The notes: generated by a model not told the origin, from the letters alone. 64,000 bases of DNA from DATJHM01 sp963777355 (GCA_963777355.1 CAVZQK010000080.1:372001-436000), one strand, 5' to 3'. Shown: positions 54,665 to 63,516, counted from the first letter of the stretch. Translations and numbers: made by a program.

Positions 54665-54694
54665 CTTGACAGCGTACGACTCAAAGTTTATACT
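54665..54694 (+). promoter_or_regulatory. grpE promoter with overlapping HAIR-like (HspR) operator
   Basis: TTGACA (54666-54671), a 17-bp spacer and TATACT (54689-54694) form a strong promoter. CTTGACA-N7-ACTCAAA (54665-54685) matches the HspR operator consensus CTTGAGT-N7-ACTCAAG at 11 of 14 positions and covers the -35 box and spacer, so HspR binding would block polymerase. The HspR gene is third in the operon. Confidence 0.75.
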
Positions 54695-54767
54695 AAAGAG
54701 GCAGTAAAGAATGAGCTACGCACTTCACTTAAAATAAAGATCAGCAACAAGGAGATAAGTAATCGTT

Positions 54768-55320
54768 ATGGAAGATTCTCAGGAAAACGTTGTGCAACAA
54801 CCTTTTAACACCACGGAGCAGAGCGGACCAACGGCAGCCGAAGCCGGGCGTATTGCTGAGTTAGAGGCGCAGCTTGCGCAGGCGAGGCAGGAAGCTGCGG
54901 CCAACTGGAGTAAATATCTGCGAGAGCGTGCAGATTGGGATAATTTTCGCAAGCGGCAGGATCGTGTATTAGCGGATCGTATTCAGCAGCAGAAGAAAGC
55001 ATTATTCACGAAATTACTGGACGTAATGGATAATGTAGAGCGTGCGCTTCAGTATCAGGACACGCTGGATAAGCCGCAGTTACAGCAGACATTGCGGATG
55101 TTTAACTGGCAGATGAACGAAGTATTGCGAGGTGAAGGACTCAATCCGGTGGTAAGTGTTGGAGAGACATTTCAATCCCTATCTGCATGAGGCAGTTGAG
55201 GCGGTTGAGAATAGCGATCAGCCAGAGGGTACCATTTTAGAAGAGGAGCGCAAAGGCTATACGCTTGGAGAAGAGACGCTACGTCCCGCCCGTGTCAAGG
55301 TAAGTATGGGAAATAAATAA
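54768..55320 (+). CDS. grpE: GrpE nucleotide exchange factor, frameshifted in this sequence
   Basis: Helps DnaK release ADP. The 183-residue repaired protein has a coiled N-terminus (AEAGRIAELEAQLAQARQEA), RERADWDNFRKRQDRV, the helical FTKLLDVMDNVERALQY region and the C-terminal beta domain (YLHEAVEAVENSDQPEGTI, then GYTLGEETLRPARVKVS). The first frame runs on from VGETF to a stop at 55190, but removing one T at 55170-55172 joins VGETFNPYLHEAVEAV. As grpE is usually essential, a sequence error is likely. It is first in an operon with dnaJ and hspR. Confidence 0.9.
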
Positions 55321-55391
55321 TCCCGCGAGGGTGAGTAGGGCCGTAAAGTAAAAGCGGCTCTACTTTGCAAATATAAAAGAGGGCTGGGATC

Positions 55392-56423
55392 ATGGATTAT
55401 AAAGACTATTACAAAATTCTCGGCGTTTCTCGTGAAGCTTCCACTGATGAGATAAAAAAGGCATTTAGAAAACTAGCCCGTAAGTATCATCCTGATGTGA
55501 ATCCTGGCGATAAAAAGTCTGAAGACAAATTTAAAGAGATAAACGAAGCGTATGAAGTGCTATCCGACAGTGAGAAGCGCCATAAATACGATACGCTTGG
55601 TCCAAACTGGCAGGATCAGTTCGGGCCTAATTTCTCAGGTGGAGCGCGTCGAACATACCAATATGGCGGAAACGGCGGAGCGCGCAGTGGAGCACCATTT
55701 GAGTTTGATCCAAGTGGAGCGGGTTTTTCAGACTTTTTTGAGGCGCTTTTTGGGCGTAGTGGAACAACCGCGGCGAGAGGGACGCGGGGAGCAGATATGA
55801 GGCGGCGAGCCGGAGATAATATTGATCAGGCAGTTGAGGTAACATTCCAAGAGGCCTATCTAGGTGGTTCGCGTACATTTAACATTCAGTCGACAGAAGT
55901 CTGTCCGACCTGTCATGGGACGGGAGAGGTAGCAAGCAAGACCTGTCCGACCTGTCAGGGCCAGGGGATGGTACCGCGCAACAAGCGTATCCAGGTAAAG
56001 ATTCCGGCGGGAGTTGATACAGGTTCGCGTATTCGCGTTGGGGGAGAGGGGCAGCCCGGAATTGGTGGTGGTCCACGAGGCGATCTCTTTCTCGTTATCA
56101 GCGTCAAGCCCGACCCAGCATTCGAGCGCAAAGGCGATGATCTCCATGAGGATATTGACGTAGAGCTAGTAAAAGCAATGCTAGGCGGTGAAGTACCTGT
56201 GCCTCTGCCAGATGGTCGTAAGCTCATGCTCACAATTCCACCTGAGACGCAGAACAATCGCGTATTCAGGCTGGCAGGAAAAGGCATGCCGCATCTACGG
56301 GGTGAGGGGAGCGGTAATCTGCTGGTGCGTGTGCATGTTCTGTTGCCAATGCATCTTTCCTCTGAAGAGAGAGAACTGTTTGAAAAGTTGGCGCGGAGTC
56401 GAGGCGTTGAGGTACATTCCTAG
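55392..56423 (+). CDS. dnaJ: DnaJ-type co-chaperone with a two-motif zinc finger
   Basis: A 343-residue J-protein. The J domain (residues 3-70) has the DnaK-stimulating HPD in LARKYHPDVNPGDK. A Gly-rich region follows. The zinc part has only two CxxCxGxG motifs (CPTCHGTG and CPTCQGQG), whereas full DnaJ has four. The C-terminal substrate domains have RIRVGGEGQPGIGGGPRGDL and VPLPDGRKLMLTIPPETQNNRVFRL. It sits between grpE and hspR; dnaK itself is not in the window. Confidence 0.93.
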   Translation: MDYKDYYKILGVSREASTDEIKKAFRKLARKYHPDVNPGDKKSEDKFKEINEAYEVLSDSEKRHKYDTLGPNWQDQFGPNFSGGARRTYQYGGNGGARSGAPFEFDPSGAGFSDFFEALFGRSGTTAARGTRGADMRRRAGDNIDQAVEVTFQEAYLGGSRTFNIQSTEVCPTCHGTGEVASKTCPTCQGQGMVPRNKRIQVKIPAGVDTGSRIRVGGEGQPGIGGGPRGDLFLVISVKPDPAFERKGDDLHEDIDVELVKAMLGGEVPVPLPDGRKLMLTIPPETQNNRVFRLAGKGMPHLRGEGSGNLLVRVHVLLPMHLSSEERELFEKLARSRGVEVHS

Positions 56424-56451
56424 CTGTTAGAGCAGAAAGGAAGGCTCGGCC

Positions 56452-56856
56452 ATGCCTGAGAAGACGGGTGGCGCATGGTATATCATCAGTGTTGCGGCTG
56501 AACGGGCTGAGGTGCACGAGCAAACGTTGCGTCACTACGAGCGCCTGGGACTGATCTCACCTGCGCGTAAGGGGAATAGTCCGCACAGTCCTCGCCTCTA
56601 TTCAGATCGTGATATAGAGCGTGTGCAGCAGATTCGCAGTTTAATGAGAGATCTAGGGGTAAACCTGGCGGGCGTGGAAGCAATATTGCACATGAAAGAT
56701 CGCATGGAGCAGATGCAAGACGATCTGGAAAGAGAAATGGATGCTCTGCGTGCTCAACATGCGAATGAAACGCGCAGGTTAAAAGATATTATTGAACGTT
56801 TGCAGCAGCGCGATCCGAATGATTTCACGATAGTAAGATTTAATGATACCAATTAA
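56452..56856 (+). CDS. hspR: HspR-like MerR-family heat-shock repressor
   Basis: A 134-residue repressor. The N-terminal MerR winged helix (about 10-80) has VAAERAEVHEQTLRHYERLG, LISPARKGNSPHSPRLYSDRD and VQQIRSLMRDLGVNLAGVEAIL, close to HspR. The coiled tail (ERMEQMQDDLEREMDALRAQ type) dimerises it. It should bind the HAIR-like site at 54665 and repress grpE-dnaJ-hspR in the absence of heat. It is last in the operon, followed by a terminator at 56939. Confidence 0.92.
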   Translation: MPEKTGGAWYIISVAAERAEVHEQTLRHYERLGLISPARKGNSPHSPRLYSDRDIERVQQIRSLMRDLGVNLAGVEAILHMKDRMEQMQDDLEREMDALRAQHANETRRLKDIIERLQQRDPNDFTIVRFNDTN

Positions 56857-56938
56857 CGCGCCGCAAGCCGCCATTCCAGAAAGGCGTGTGGAAGTGATAC
56901 CAGAGGTATCGGCTTTGTAAGTAGAGTCCGTGAAGTAA

Positions 56939-56975
56939 GCGCCGCAGAGGTTATCTCCTCTGTGGTGCTTTTTTA
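56939..56975 (+). terminator. Terminator of the grpE-dnaJ-hspR operon
   Basis: GCGCCGCAGAGG pairs with CCTCTGTGGTGC around a 6-nt loop, followed by TTTTTT. It lies about 80 bp after hspR. Confidence 0.85.
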
Positions 56976-57081
56976 TTAAAGAGGAGGCTTTGCAGGCATA
57001 AAACCTCGTGCAGTTTTCAGGACAATGATTCTAGCTGTAACTTCAGCACGATGTGCTTTTGCGCGTGTGCTATCTTCAGAC

Positions 57082-58863
57082 CTAATAACGCCGGCTATGC
57101 TTTTTATTGCGCTGATTTGTATTGTTTCGTCCCAGATCATGGCGTTCCCTTTCAGGGGACGGAGAACTTTTTGTTGGGGCTGGTGGTGCTTCATCATTTG
57201 GTTCAGGGCTATCAAAGACTTCTTCTTCAGGGGCGGGATAGTCGTTTTCCTCTGCCCAGTCTTGTTGTTCGTTATAGGTATGATGAGCCAGGAACTCGTT
57301 TTCACGTAACGTTGGCAGCGAGTGTGGATCGCTAGCAGGATGCTCATCTTCTTCTTCGTCAGCATCATTGTCCTGAGTATTTTCGTGTACCGGAGGCTCG
57401 CTCTCCTGGTCCAACGTTTCTTCTTGTGGCAACTGTGCGGGTTCATACTGGTAATGGTGGTGTTGTTCGTCAGCTCGAACATGGGATGGCGAAGGAGGGG
57501 GTTCTATTTCTGGATCAAGTGAGTCGGGCTGGTTGTTGGGAATATCCTGAGTATCCAGTTCCTCGAATGCCTGCTTCTCGTTTGTCTCATCTAAGACTGT
57601 CGGGCGGCGGCGACGGGCAGAGGCGCGTACATTAGGGACCACAGAAGCAGGTAGCAGAGAGTAGTCGAATACCACCTTAATGGCGCGGCTCTGAGTTTTA
57701 GCAATAGCGGTTTGTATCGCATTCTGATAATTATTGAGGGCATAATGATGGGTAATTAAGAATTCTGGGTGAAGATAGCCCTGTTCGATCAGCTCTGTTG
57801 CTACAGCAAATGAGGTGCGGTGTTCTAATGAGCCAATCGGCCAATTTTCCAGGCCGTGAGCACGAGAGCCAAGCAGATTAATCTCCTGGTGCCAGATCGG
57901 GGTAAGATCAATCTTCATCATATGAAGATCGATGCCAACCAGCACAATAGTTGCGCGAGTGGAGACCCAACGGAGCGCGTGATGGAGCGTCCGGCGTGTA
58001 CCAACCGTATCGAAAACAGCATCGTAGCCGCCAACAAGCGTTTGATTGCCTGGAATACCGCGATAAATCTTCGCGTGAGTGACGCGTTGAATGCCCAGAT
58101 AGGTATCCTGGGGATAGATAATATGAGCGGCTCCCATACGTGTTGCCTGCTCAACCTGAAAAGGATGGCGGGCAAGGACGCTAATCTCGGCTTGGGGAGC
58201 GAGAGCACGAATAACCTGAAGAGTCAAGAGACCAATCGTGCCAGCGCCAATAATCAGGACACGTTCTCCTGGATGAGGAAGATGGCGTAAAACCGCATGG
58301 ACGGCCACAGCGGCAGGTTCCAGTAAGACCGCTTGCTCATCAGAGAGTGTATTGGGCAAGAGGTAGAGTTGCTGATCTGGTAACAACATTTCCTCACTCC
58401 AGCCGCCACCGATGTGTGTAGGAGTGGGCAAAGAAGTATTCTCACAAAGATTGTAACAGCCTTCAGCGCAGGCGCGACAGAGTGTTTGCATGCCACTGGC
58501 GAGGCAATTTGCTCCGTATTGCAGTGCTACGCGGTCTCCCACGCGTAGATGTTGCACATCATCACTCACCTCAATCACCTCGCCTACAACCTCATGCCCT
58601 GGATAGAGATGTTTATAGTTTGGAAGTGCGGCGAGAGAGATACGTGGGTCGCCATGAGCCATAATCAATTGAAGATCGCTACCACAGATACCGGCAAGAC
58701 GGTTGCGTACACGCACCCAATTAGTGGCCGCGAGTGATTGGCGAGGCAACTGTTGTACACGTAGTGGTGCAAATGAGGCAAAATACGCTCCACTCCAGAA
58801 TCGACTGAGCAGACGAGTGAATAATATCCGTTTGAGATCGAGATCCAGCGTAGAGGTCCACAT
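57082..58863 (-). CDS. Zinc-dependent dehydrogenase with long acidic disordered tail
   Basis: Residues 1-405 are a medium-chain dehydrogenase: zinc ligands in LAGICGSDLQLIMAHGDP and YPGHEVVGEVIEV, a Cys-rich loop (CLASGMQTLCRACAEGCYNLC) and VLIIGAGTIGLLTLQVIRAL. Residues about 410-593 are a Pro/Glu/Asp/Gln/His-rich tail with no fold (for example DNDADEEEDEHPASDP, EPPPSPSHVRADEQHHHY and NTNQRNKKHSRRY). The family normally stops near residue 350-400. The tail may bind a partner or metal. Two shorter overlapping frames in the tail are shadows. Confidence 0.85.
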   Translation of the reverse strand: MWTSTLDLDLKRILFTRLLSRFWSGAYFASFAPLRVQQLPRQSLAATNWVRVRNRLAGICGSDLQLIMAHGDPRISLAALPNYKHLYPGHEVVGEVIEVSDDVQHLRVGDRVALQYGANCLASGMQTLCRACAEGCYNLCENTSLPTPTHIGGGWSEEMLLPDQQLYLLPNTLSDEQAVLLEPAAVAVHAVLRHLPHPGERVLIIGAGTIGLLTLQVIRALAPQAEISVLARHPFQVEQATRMGAAHIIYPQDTYLGIQRVTHAKIYRGIPGNQTLVGGYDAVFDTVGTRRTLHHALRWVSTRATIVLVGIDLHMMKIDLTPIWHQEINLLGSRAHGLENWPIGSLEHRTSFAVATELIEQGYLHPEFLITHHYALNNYQNAIQTAIAKTQSRAIKVVFDYSLLPASVVPNVRASARRRRPTVLDETNEKQAFEELDTQDIPNNQPDSLDPEIEPPPSPSHVRADEQHHHYQYEPAQLPQEETLDQESEPPVHENTQDNDADEEEDEHPASDPHSLPTLRENEFLAHHTYNEQQDWAEENDYPAPEEEVFDSPEPNDEAPPAPTKSSPSPERERHDLGRNNTNQRNKKHSRRY

Positions 58864-58988
58864 TACCGTTTCTTACCTTCGCTAGCTTATCGCTTGTTTT
58901 GTGTTGCAGGGGCAGTGTACCACCTGAGGGGACGTGGGTCAATAAGCAAAGAGCGGGAATCCAGGGGTTAGTTAAGAAAAATCGTTAT

Positions 58989-60290
58989 TCATGCTTCATC
59001 TTTATTATTCAAGGCAAGGAAGCGCGACGGAGAAGGTCGAACCTTTTCCTGGTTCACTATAGCGGTGATAGTGCCATCATGAGCGCGTACAATAGCGGCA
59101 GCAATAGTCAGACCGAGACCCACTCCAACAGGGGGAGCCCCATTTATTGGTGATGACGTGCGTGGCATACCGCGGTAAAAGGCGTCAAAGATATGCTCCA
59201 TATCTTTACTAGTAATACCTTCGCCATTATCAATGACCTGGATGATAGCCAGATTCCCCTGCTTAGAGAGTTGAAGCGTAATCTGACCGTCAGGTGTCTG
59301 TCGTCCATACTTTAAAGCATTATCCAAAAGAATAAAGATAAGCTGCTTCAAGCGTTCTTTGTCTGCCTGTAAGCCATAGGTTTCCTGCGTATTAATATCC
59401 AGAAGAATAGTGCGTTCAGCGTTAGCGCGTGTTTTAATATGCTCAATACTATCATTTGTTATTTCAACCAGATCGACATACTGTTTTTTTAGTAACTGAG
59501 TATCATCCAGGCGGGCTACTGTCAACATGTCATTGATGAGTGCAGTCATCCGCTCAGCTTCATTTTTCATCCTCTTGAGGACGCGTTGAGCGGTATCGGG
59601 ATCATCCTTCGCCCCTCTCATCAAGACTTCAGTAAAGCCGCGAATAGAAGTGAGAGGAGTCCGCAATTGGTGAGAAGCGTCGGTGAAAAAGCGTGTGAAG
59701 CGTTGTTCAGAGGCATGTTGTAGCTCCTCGGATCTTTCCAGGCGCATCACCATTTCATTCAAGCTGCCGGCCAGGCGATCAATTTCATCCTGTGGTGGCT
59801 GGCGCATTGGCAAGCGTTCGCGTTGTTTAAGATCGCCAACCGCGATAGCCTGGGCCACATCGGTCACGCGCCAGAGTGGGCGTAACAGGAGAGTAATCAA
59901 AGCAAATGTAACGATCGAGCCGAGGATAACGCTCACCAGACCGACGCCACTGATATAAAGAATATTTGTGTGTTGATAGACTAGTAAACAAACGAGTGTA
60001 ATGACAAAAAGGAGAGAAATGATATAAGCTGCGATCAGTTGCACACGCAGGCTAAAAAAAGGGCGTATCCAGGCGGGAGCTTTCATGCTAGCATTGTGGT
60101 CCCTCTCTAGAAAAGGTTGTGCAGAGGTATGTGTATATGGAGAGCCAAGTTTCCCTGTAGTGAACGACAAAGGGCGTGTTGTCTCGGCCACCGAGGTAGT
60201 CTTACCTGCTGGAAGCTTTGGTGTTATTTCATTCTGTAAAGGGCTTTGAGACCCATTTTGTTCTGCATTGGAGGAATGCGGCTCTGACAT
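58989..60290 (-). CDS. Sensor histidine kinase (HAMP-HisKA-HATPase)
   Basis: A 433-residue membrane kinase. A polar N-terminus leads to two membrane helices (LIAAYIISLLFVITLVCLLVY; GVGLVSVILGSIVTFALITLLL) with almost no outside loop, so it may sense an internal or membrane signal. A HAMP domain follows (LWRVTDVAQAIAVGDLKQ). The phospho-accepting His is in FTDASHQLRTPLTSIRGFTE, and ATP boxes are LDNALKYGRQ, VIDNGEGITSKD and GVGLGLTIAAAIVRAHDGT. It lies 152 bp downstream of the OmpR-type regulator gene on the same strand and is its likely partner. Confidence 0.93.
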   Translation of the reverse strand: MSEPHSSNAEQNGSQSPLQNEITPKLPAGKTTSVAETTRPLSFTTGKLGSPYTHTSAQPFLERDHNASMKAPAWIRPFFSLRVQLIAAYIISLLFVITLVCLLVYQHTNILYISGVGLVSVILGSIVTFALITLLLRPLWRVTDVAQAIAVGDLKQRERLPMRQPPQDEIDRLAGSLNEMVMRLERSEELQHASEQRFTRFFTDASHQLRTPLTSIRGFTEVLMRGAKDDPDTAQRVLKRMKNEAERMTALINDMLTVARLDDTQLLKKQYVDLVEITNDSIEHIKTRANAERTILLDINTQETYGLQADKERLKQLIFILLDNALKYGRQTPDGQITLQLSKQGNLAIIQVIDNGEGITSKDMEHIFDAFYRGMPRTSSPINGAPPVGVGLGLTIAAAIVRAHDGTITAIVNQEKVRPSPSRFLALNNKDEA

Positions 60291-60442
60291 GAAACTATTA
60301 CTCCCTGGTGCATCTCCACTTGACCATTTCGTTTTTCCTGCTGTAGCATTCCTCCTCAGTGGCGGCAGGAGGGGTATTCTTTCCTGGCCCGCTTGAGGGG
60401 ACTGAAAAAACTACAAACAAGAATAGAAAGCCCTCTTGTTGA

Positions 60443-61195
60443 TTAGCCTCGTAAGACATAGCCGACACTGCGTACCGTCTGAATAAGACGAGGCGTGCTA
60501 GGAGAGTCTTCAATTTTCTCTCGTAAATATCGTACGTATACTTCAATAATATTGGTTTCACCCAGGAAATCGTAGCCCCAGACGCGATTAAGAATAGTCT
60601 GGCGATCCAGGACCTGACGGGGATGGCTCATAAACAGATGTAAAAGATTATATTCAGTTGCAGTAAGTTCAATCAAGCGGCCACCGCGTGTCACCTCTCG
60701 TGTAGCCGTATTGAGGCGGAGGTCGGCGAATTGCAGTACCTGGCCGCTTTCTTCTTCGTTGTTCCCTATAAGTGTACTTTGAGAGCGATGTTGGCGGCGA
60801 AGAATGGCCTTGATGCGTTCGAGCAGTTCATCAAAGTTAAATGGTTTTGTCAGATAATCATCTGCGCCCGTGCGTAAACCAGCGATACGATCACTCACCT
60901 CATCTTTTGCTGTAAGCATAAGAATAGGAACATCCTTAGTCGTTGGATTATTACGCAGGCGGCGGCAAACTTCGAGACCATCGATGCCGGGCATCATCAC
61001 ATCGAGAATAACGAGATCGGGATTAATACGTTGAGCAAGGGTAACTCCTTGTTCGCCATCTGAAGCGGACTCAACCTGAAAACCTTCATAGCGCAGGCCT
61101 AACTTAATAAACTCAATAATGTTCTCTTCATCATCGACAACGAGCACCTTATGTTTGTCCTGGTTGGCCTGCCAGGAAGAGGTCCCTTGTTGCAT
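60443..61195 (-). CDS. OmpR/PhoB-type response regulator
   Basis: A 250-residue regulator. The receiver has VLVVDDEENIIEFI, phospho-Asp in LVILDVMMPGIDGLEV, ILMLTAKDE and DYLTKPFNFDEL. The winged helix has RLIELTATEYNLLHLFMSHPRQ and YVRYLREKIEDSP. The ATG at 61195 follows AAGGGG and is preferred over a frame starting at 61306. The paired kinase gene follows 152 bp later, and that gap holds a CTTGAGG-type motif at 60391. Confidence 0.93.
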   Translation of the reverse strand: MQQGTSSWQANQDKHKVLVVDDEENIIEFIKLGLRYEGFQVESASDGEQGVTLAQRINPDLVILDVMMPGIDGLEVCRRLRNNPTTKDVPILMLTAKDEVSDRIAGLRTGADDYLTKPFNFDELLERIKAILRRQHRSQSTLIGNNEEESGQVLQFADLRLNTATREVTRGGRLIELTATEYNLLHLFMSHPRQVLDRQTILNRVWGYDFLGETNIIEVYVRYLREKIEDSPSTPRLIQTVRSVGYVLRG

Positions 61196-61408
61196 AGTAT
61201 TTTCCCCTTTAACCGCCAAAGAAAACCATTTATAAAAATAAAAATAAGAAACGAGGTAAAAAATTATTCTCAGCTTCATTATAGAGACCTTAAGCGTTGC
61301 TCGCAAGTGATTCCCGTTATTCTCAGCAGAAATTAATCCACTGCATGAGTTTTTTGGTTAAAATTAGCATGTATGGTCAATTATTTGCGTTGTGTAGTAA
61401 GAAACCCA
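61196..61408. other. Divergent spacer before the Rrf2 promoter
   Basis: AT-rich, no gene seen. It should hold the promoter of the response-regulator gene on the minus strand. Confidence 0.4.
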
Positions 61409-61437
61409 TTGACATGCATGGCTTACTGGGATATCCT
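61409..61437 (+). promoter_or_regulatory. Promoter of the Rrf2-receiver-cysK run
   Basis: TTGACA (61409-61414), a 17-bp spacer and TATCCT (61432-61437) lie 179 bp before the Rrf2 start codon, so the transcript has a leader of about 170 nt with the tandem motif at 61563. Confidence 0.65.
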
Positions 61438-61562
61438 AAACACTAGGAAAAAAGGATTGCTTTTGATTGCTCTGCCCTATTATATTTTCATTTCACCTAT
61501 TAGGGTTTCGCATAGATATTCCCGCTCACGGGGTGGTTGGAGCCGATGTTCTTTCGCGACCT

Positions 61563-61598
61563 GCTTGAGGGTATTGAAACGCTTGAGGGTGTTGAAAT
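61563..61598 (+). repeat. Tandem 18-mer in the Rrf2 gene leader
   Basis: GCTTGAGGGTATTGAAAC and GCTTGAGGGTGTTGAAAT lie back to back, 17 bp before the start codon of the Rrf2 gene. The same pattern occurs doubled at 7553 and singly at 60391. It could be an operator for the regulator or a CRISPR-repeat relic. Confidence 0.6.
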
Positions 61599-61615
61599 TA
61601 GGAAAGGTTCCGACG

Positions 61616-62053
61616 ATGAAGCTGACGATGAAAGGGGATTATGGTTTGCGGGCCATGTTAGACATGGCGGCATATTATGGGCAAGGGCCGGTTGAAAGTG
61701 CAGATATAGCCAGTAGGCAGTATATTCCAGAGCAATATCTTGATCAGATTCTGATGGTATTACGTAAAGAGGGATTAGTCAAGAGTGTTCGTGGTCCGAA
61801 GGGTGGGCATATGTTAGCAAAGCCGCCGCATCAGATCACGATGGCTGAAGTTATGCAAGCATTGGAGGGATATGTACCTCCTATGGAATGTCTACCCAAT
61901 CCAGATTTTTGTAAGCTTTCTCCGGGATGTGCTCTGCGTGAAGTCTGGCAGAAGATAGATTTAATGACCCAGCAGATATTGACCTCCACAACTATTGAGG
62001 AGCTAGCCCAGCGTCATCGTACGGGCAATACAGAGACAATGTATTACATTTAG
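61616..62053 (+). CDS. Rrf2-family transcriptional regulator (IscR/CymR-like)
   Basis: A 145-residue regulator. The winged helix (about 1-80) has GDYGLRAMLDMAAYYGQGP and PEQYLDQILMVLRKEGLVKSVRGPKGGH. Three Cys (ECLPNPDFCKLSPGC) are spaced C-x7-C-x5-C, close to the IscR pattern for a [2Fe-2S] cluster, so it may sense iron-sulfur state or thiols. The ATG at 61616 has AGGAAAGG upstream. Cysteine synthase lies two genes downstream, as expected for a CymR-type sulfur regulator. Confidence 0.9.
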   Translation: MKLTMKGDYGLRAMLDMAAYYGQGPVESADIASRQYIPEQYLDQILMVLRKEGLVKSVRGPKGGHMLAKPPHQITMAEVMQALEGYVPPMECLPNPDFCKLSPGCALREVWQKIDLMTQQILTSTTIEELAQRHRTGNTETMYYI

Positions 62054-62105
62054 TTTAAGAGTGGGTGAGGGGGGTGTGATGAGTTTACGAAGGGGATGGT
62101 AGAAC

Positions 62106-62504
62106 GTGGCTGATGCATTGGAAGAACGTAAGTTAATCGCCATTGTCGAGGATGATCCACAACTGGCCACCATGTTTCGCGATATGTTGGGGTGTTATGG
62201 TCAATGGAGAATAGAGATCATCTCCGATGGGAAGGCCGCAAAGGATCAGCTGCCAAATAAAGGCGCACATTTAATATTGCTCGATGTAGGATTACCCAAC
62301 CTTGATGGAGTCTCCCTCTATAAGATTTTGCGTGGTCACAGCAAAACAAAGCTTACGCCCATTATTGTGATTACTGGAAGTCATGATTGGGAGCTACACC
62401 GTATGGGACTCCAGACAGGGCTGCTCCTACGTAAGCCATTTAAAGTGCATGAACTGATTAGCATCATCAAAGCCTTGTTACCGGAGCAGCAGGAAGGCTT
62501 ATAA
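62106..62504 (+). CDS. Stand-alone receiver-domain response regulator
   Basis: A 132-residue receiver with IAIVEDDPQLATMFRDML, phospho-Asp in LILLDVGLPNLDGVSL, switch Thr in IIVITGSHD and Lys in LLRKPFKVHEL. No output domain. The start is the GTG at 62106. It lies between the Rrf2 regulator and cysteine synthase genes and ends 4 bp before the latter, so the three are likely one transcript. A signalling step in sulfur control is possible but unproven. Confidence 0.88.
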   Translation: MADALEERKLIAIVEDDPQLATMFRDMLGCYGQWRIEIISDGKAAKDQLPNKGAHLILLDVGLPNLDGVSLYKILRGHSKTKLTPIIVITGSHDWELHRMGLQTGLLLRKPFKVHELISIIKALLPEQQEGL

Positions 62505-62508
62505 TTGT

Positions 62509-63453
62509 ATGACCCGTTGGGCACAGAATGCGACTGACTTAATTGGCCGCACTCCGCTGGTGCAACTGAAGCATATTTCTGAGAAGACCGGTGTGACGGC
62601 GTTAGCGAAACTAGAGATGTTTAGTCCGGGGGGTAGCTCAAAGGACCGTGTCGCATTCCAGATGATTTGTGAAGCTGAGGCCCAGGGATTGCTCCGTCCA
62701 GGCAGCACGATTACCGAACCAACAAGTGGTAATATGGGGATCTCACTGGCCTGGGCTGCCGCTGTACGTGGCTACCACTGTATTTTGACGATGCCTGATA
62801 CGATTAGTCTTGAGAGGCGTTTATTGCTTCAGCGTTTTGGAGCGGAAATCATCCTCACACCAAGCAAACAGGGTATGCGAGGAGCAATTAACAAAGTCAC
62901 CGAGCTACGAACGACATTACCCAATGCATGGTATCCACAGCAATTTTATAATCAAGCAAATCCTCGTGCGCATCGAGAAGGGACTGCCGTTGAGATCTGG
63001 GAAGAGACCGGTGGGCAGGTAGATATAGTAGTGATCGGTGTAGGAACTGGGGGCACATTGACCGGGGTCGCCGAAGGTCTCCGGGTATTCAATCCCTCAC
63101 TTGAAGTAGTCGCAGTTGAACCGGCATCATGCGCCATTCTCTCAGGTGGTCGTCCAGGGCCACATCGTATTGAAGGACTTGGTGCCGGTTTTATTCCTGA
63201 CACCCTGAAAGTAGACCTGATTGATCGGGTAGTGCCTGTAACGGACCAGGACGCTGTCAGCAGTGCGATACAAATTATGAAACAAGAAGGACTTTCTATC
63301 GGGATAAGTAGTGGCGCGGTAGTCTGGGCGGTTCAGCAAGAGGCTTTGAAGACGCAAAATCGAGGAAAAGTGATCGTTACTATTTTCCCCAGTGCTGCTG
63401 AACGTTACCTACATACTCTGCTTTTTGATGATCTGCGAGGTACGGGGCGTTAG
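62509..63453 (+). CDS. cysK: Cysteine synthase (O-acetylserine sulfhydrylase) family
   Basis: A 314-residue PLP enzyme that makes cysteine from O-acetylserine and sulfide (or a related beta-replacement). The PLP lysine is in SPGGSSKDRVAFQM, the substrate loop is EPTSGNMGISLAWAAA, and the phosphate loop is VIGVGTGGTLTGVAEGL. KQEGLSIGISSGAVVWA is near the C-terminus. The ATG at 62509 has AGGAAGG a little upstream. It is the third gene of the Rrf2-receiver-cysK run. Confidence 0.93.
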   Translation: MTRWAQNATDLIGRTPLVQLKHISEKTGVTALAKLEMFSPGGSSKDRVAFQMICEAEAQGLLRPGSTITEPTSGNMGISLAWAAAVRGYHCILTMPDTISLERRLLLQRFGAEIILTPSKQGMRGAINKVTELRTTLPNAWYPQQFYNQANPRAHREGTAVEIWEETGGQVDIVVIGVGTGGTLTGVAEGLRVFNPSLEVVAVEPASCAILSGGRPGPHRIEGLGAGFIPDTLKVDLIDRVVPVTDQDAVSSAIQIMKQEGLSIGISSGAVVWAVQQEALKTQNRGKVIVTIFPSAAERYLHTLLFDDLRGTGR

Positions 63454-63486
63454 CGTTATTCTTTAGACCTTCAAGTTTGTCACCCT

Positions 63487-63516
63487 TTGCGTTGTCTAAA
63501 ACGTTTAATATATATT
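63487..63516 (+). promoter_or_regulatory. Possible promoter of the terminal membrane-protein gene
   Basis: TTGCGT (63487-63492), an 18-bp spacer and TATATT (63511-63516) lie 64 bp before the start codon. Confidence 0.4.

Noticed and set aside
54768..55320. Programmed frameshifting in grpE, coaBC and others
   Set aside because: No slippery heptamers or downstream structures were seen, and all sites are plain base runs, so sequence errors fit better.
56976..57482. Minus-strand ORF of 168 codons rich in Lys and Thr
   Set aside because: It overlaps the acidic tail of the dehydrogenase in another frame and has no motif.
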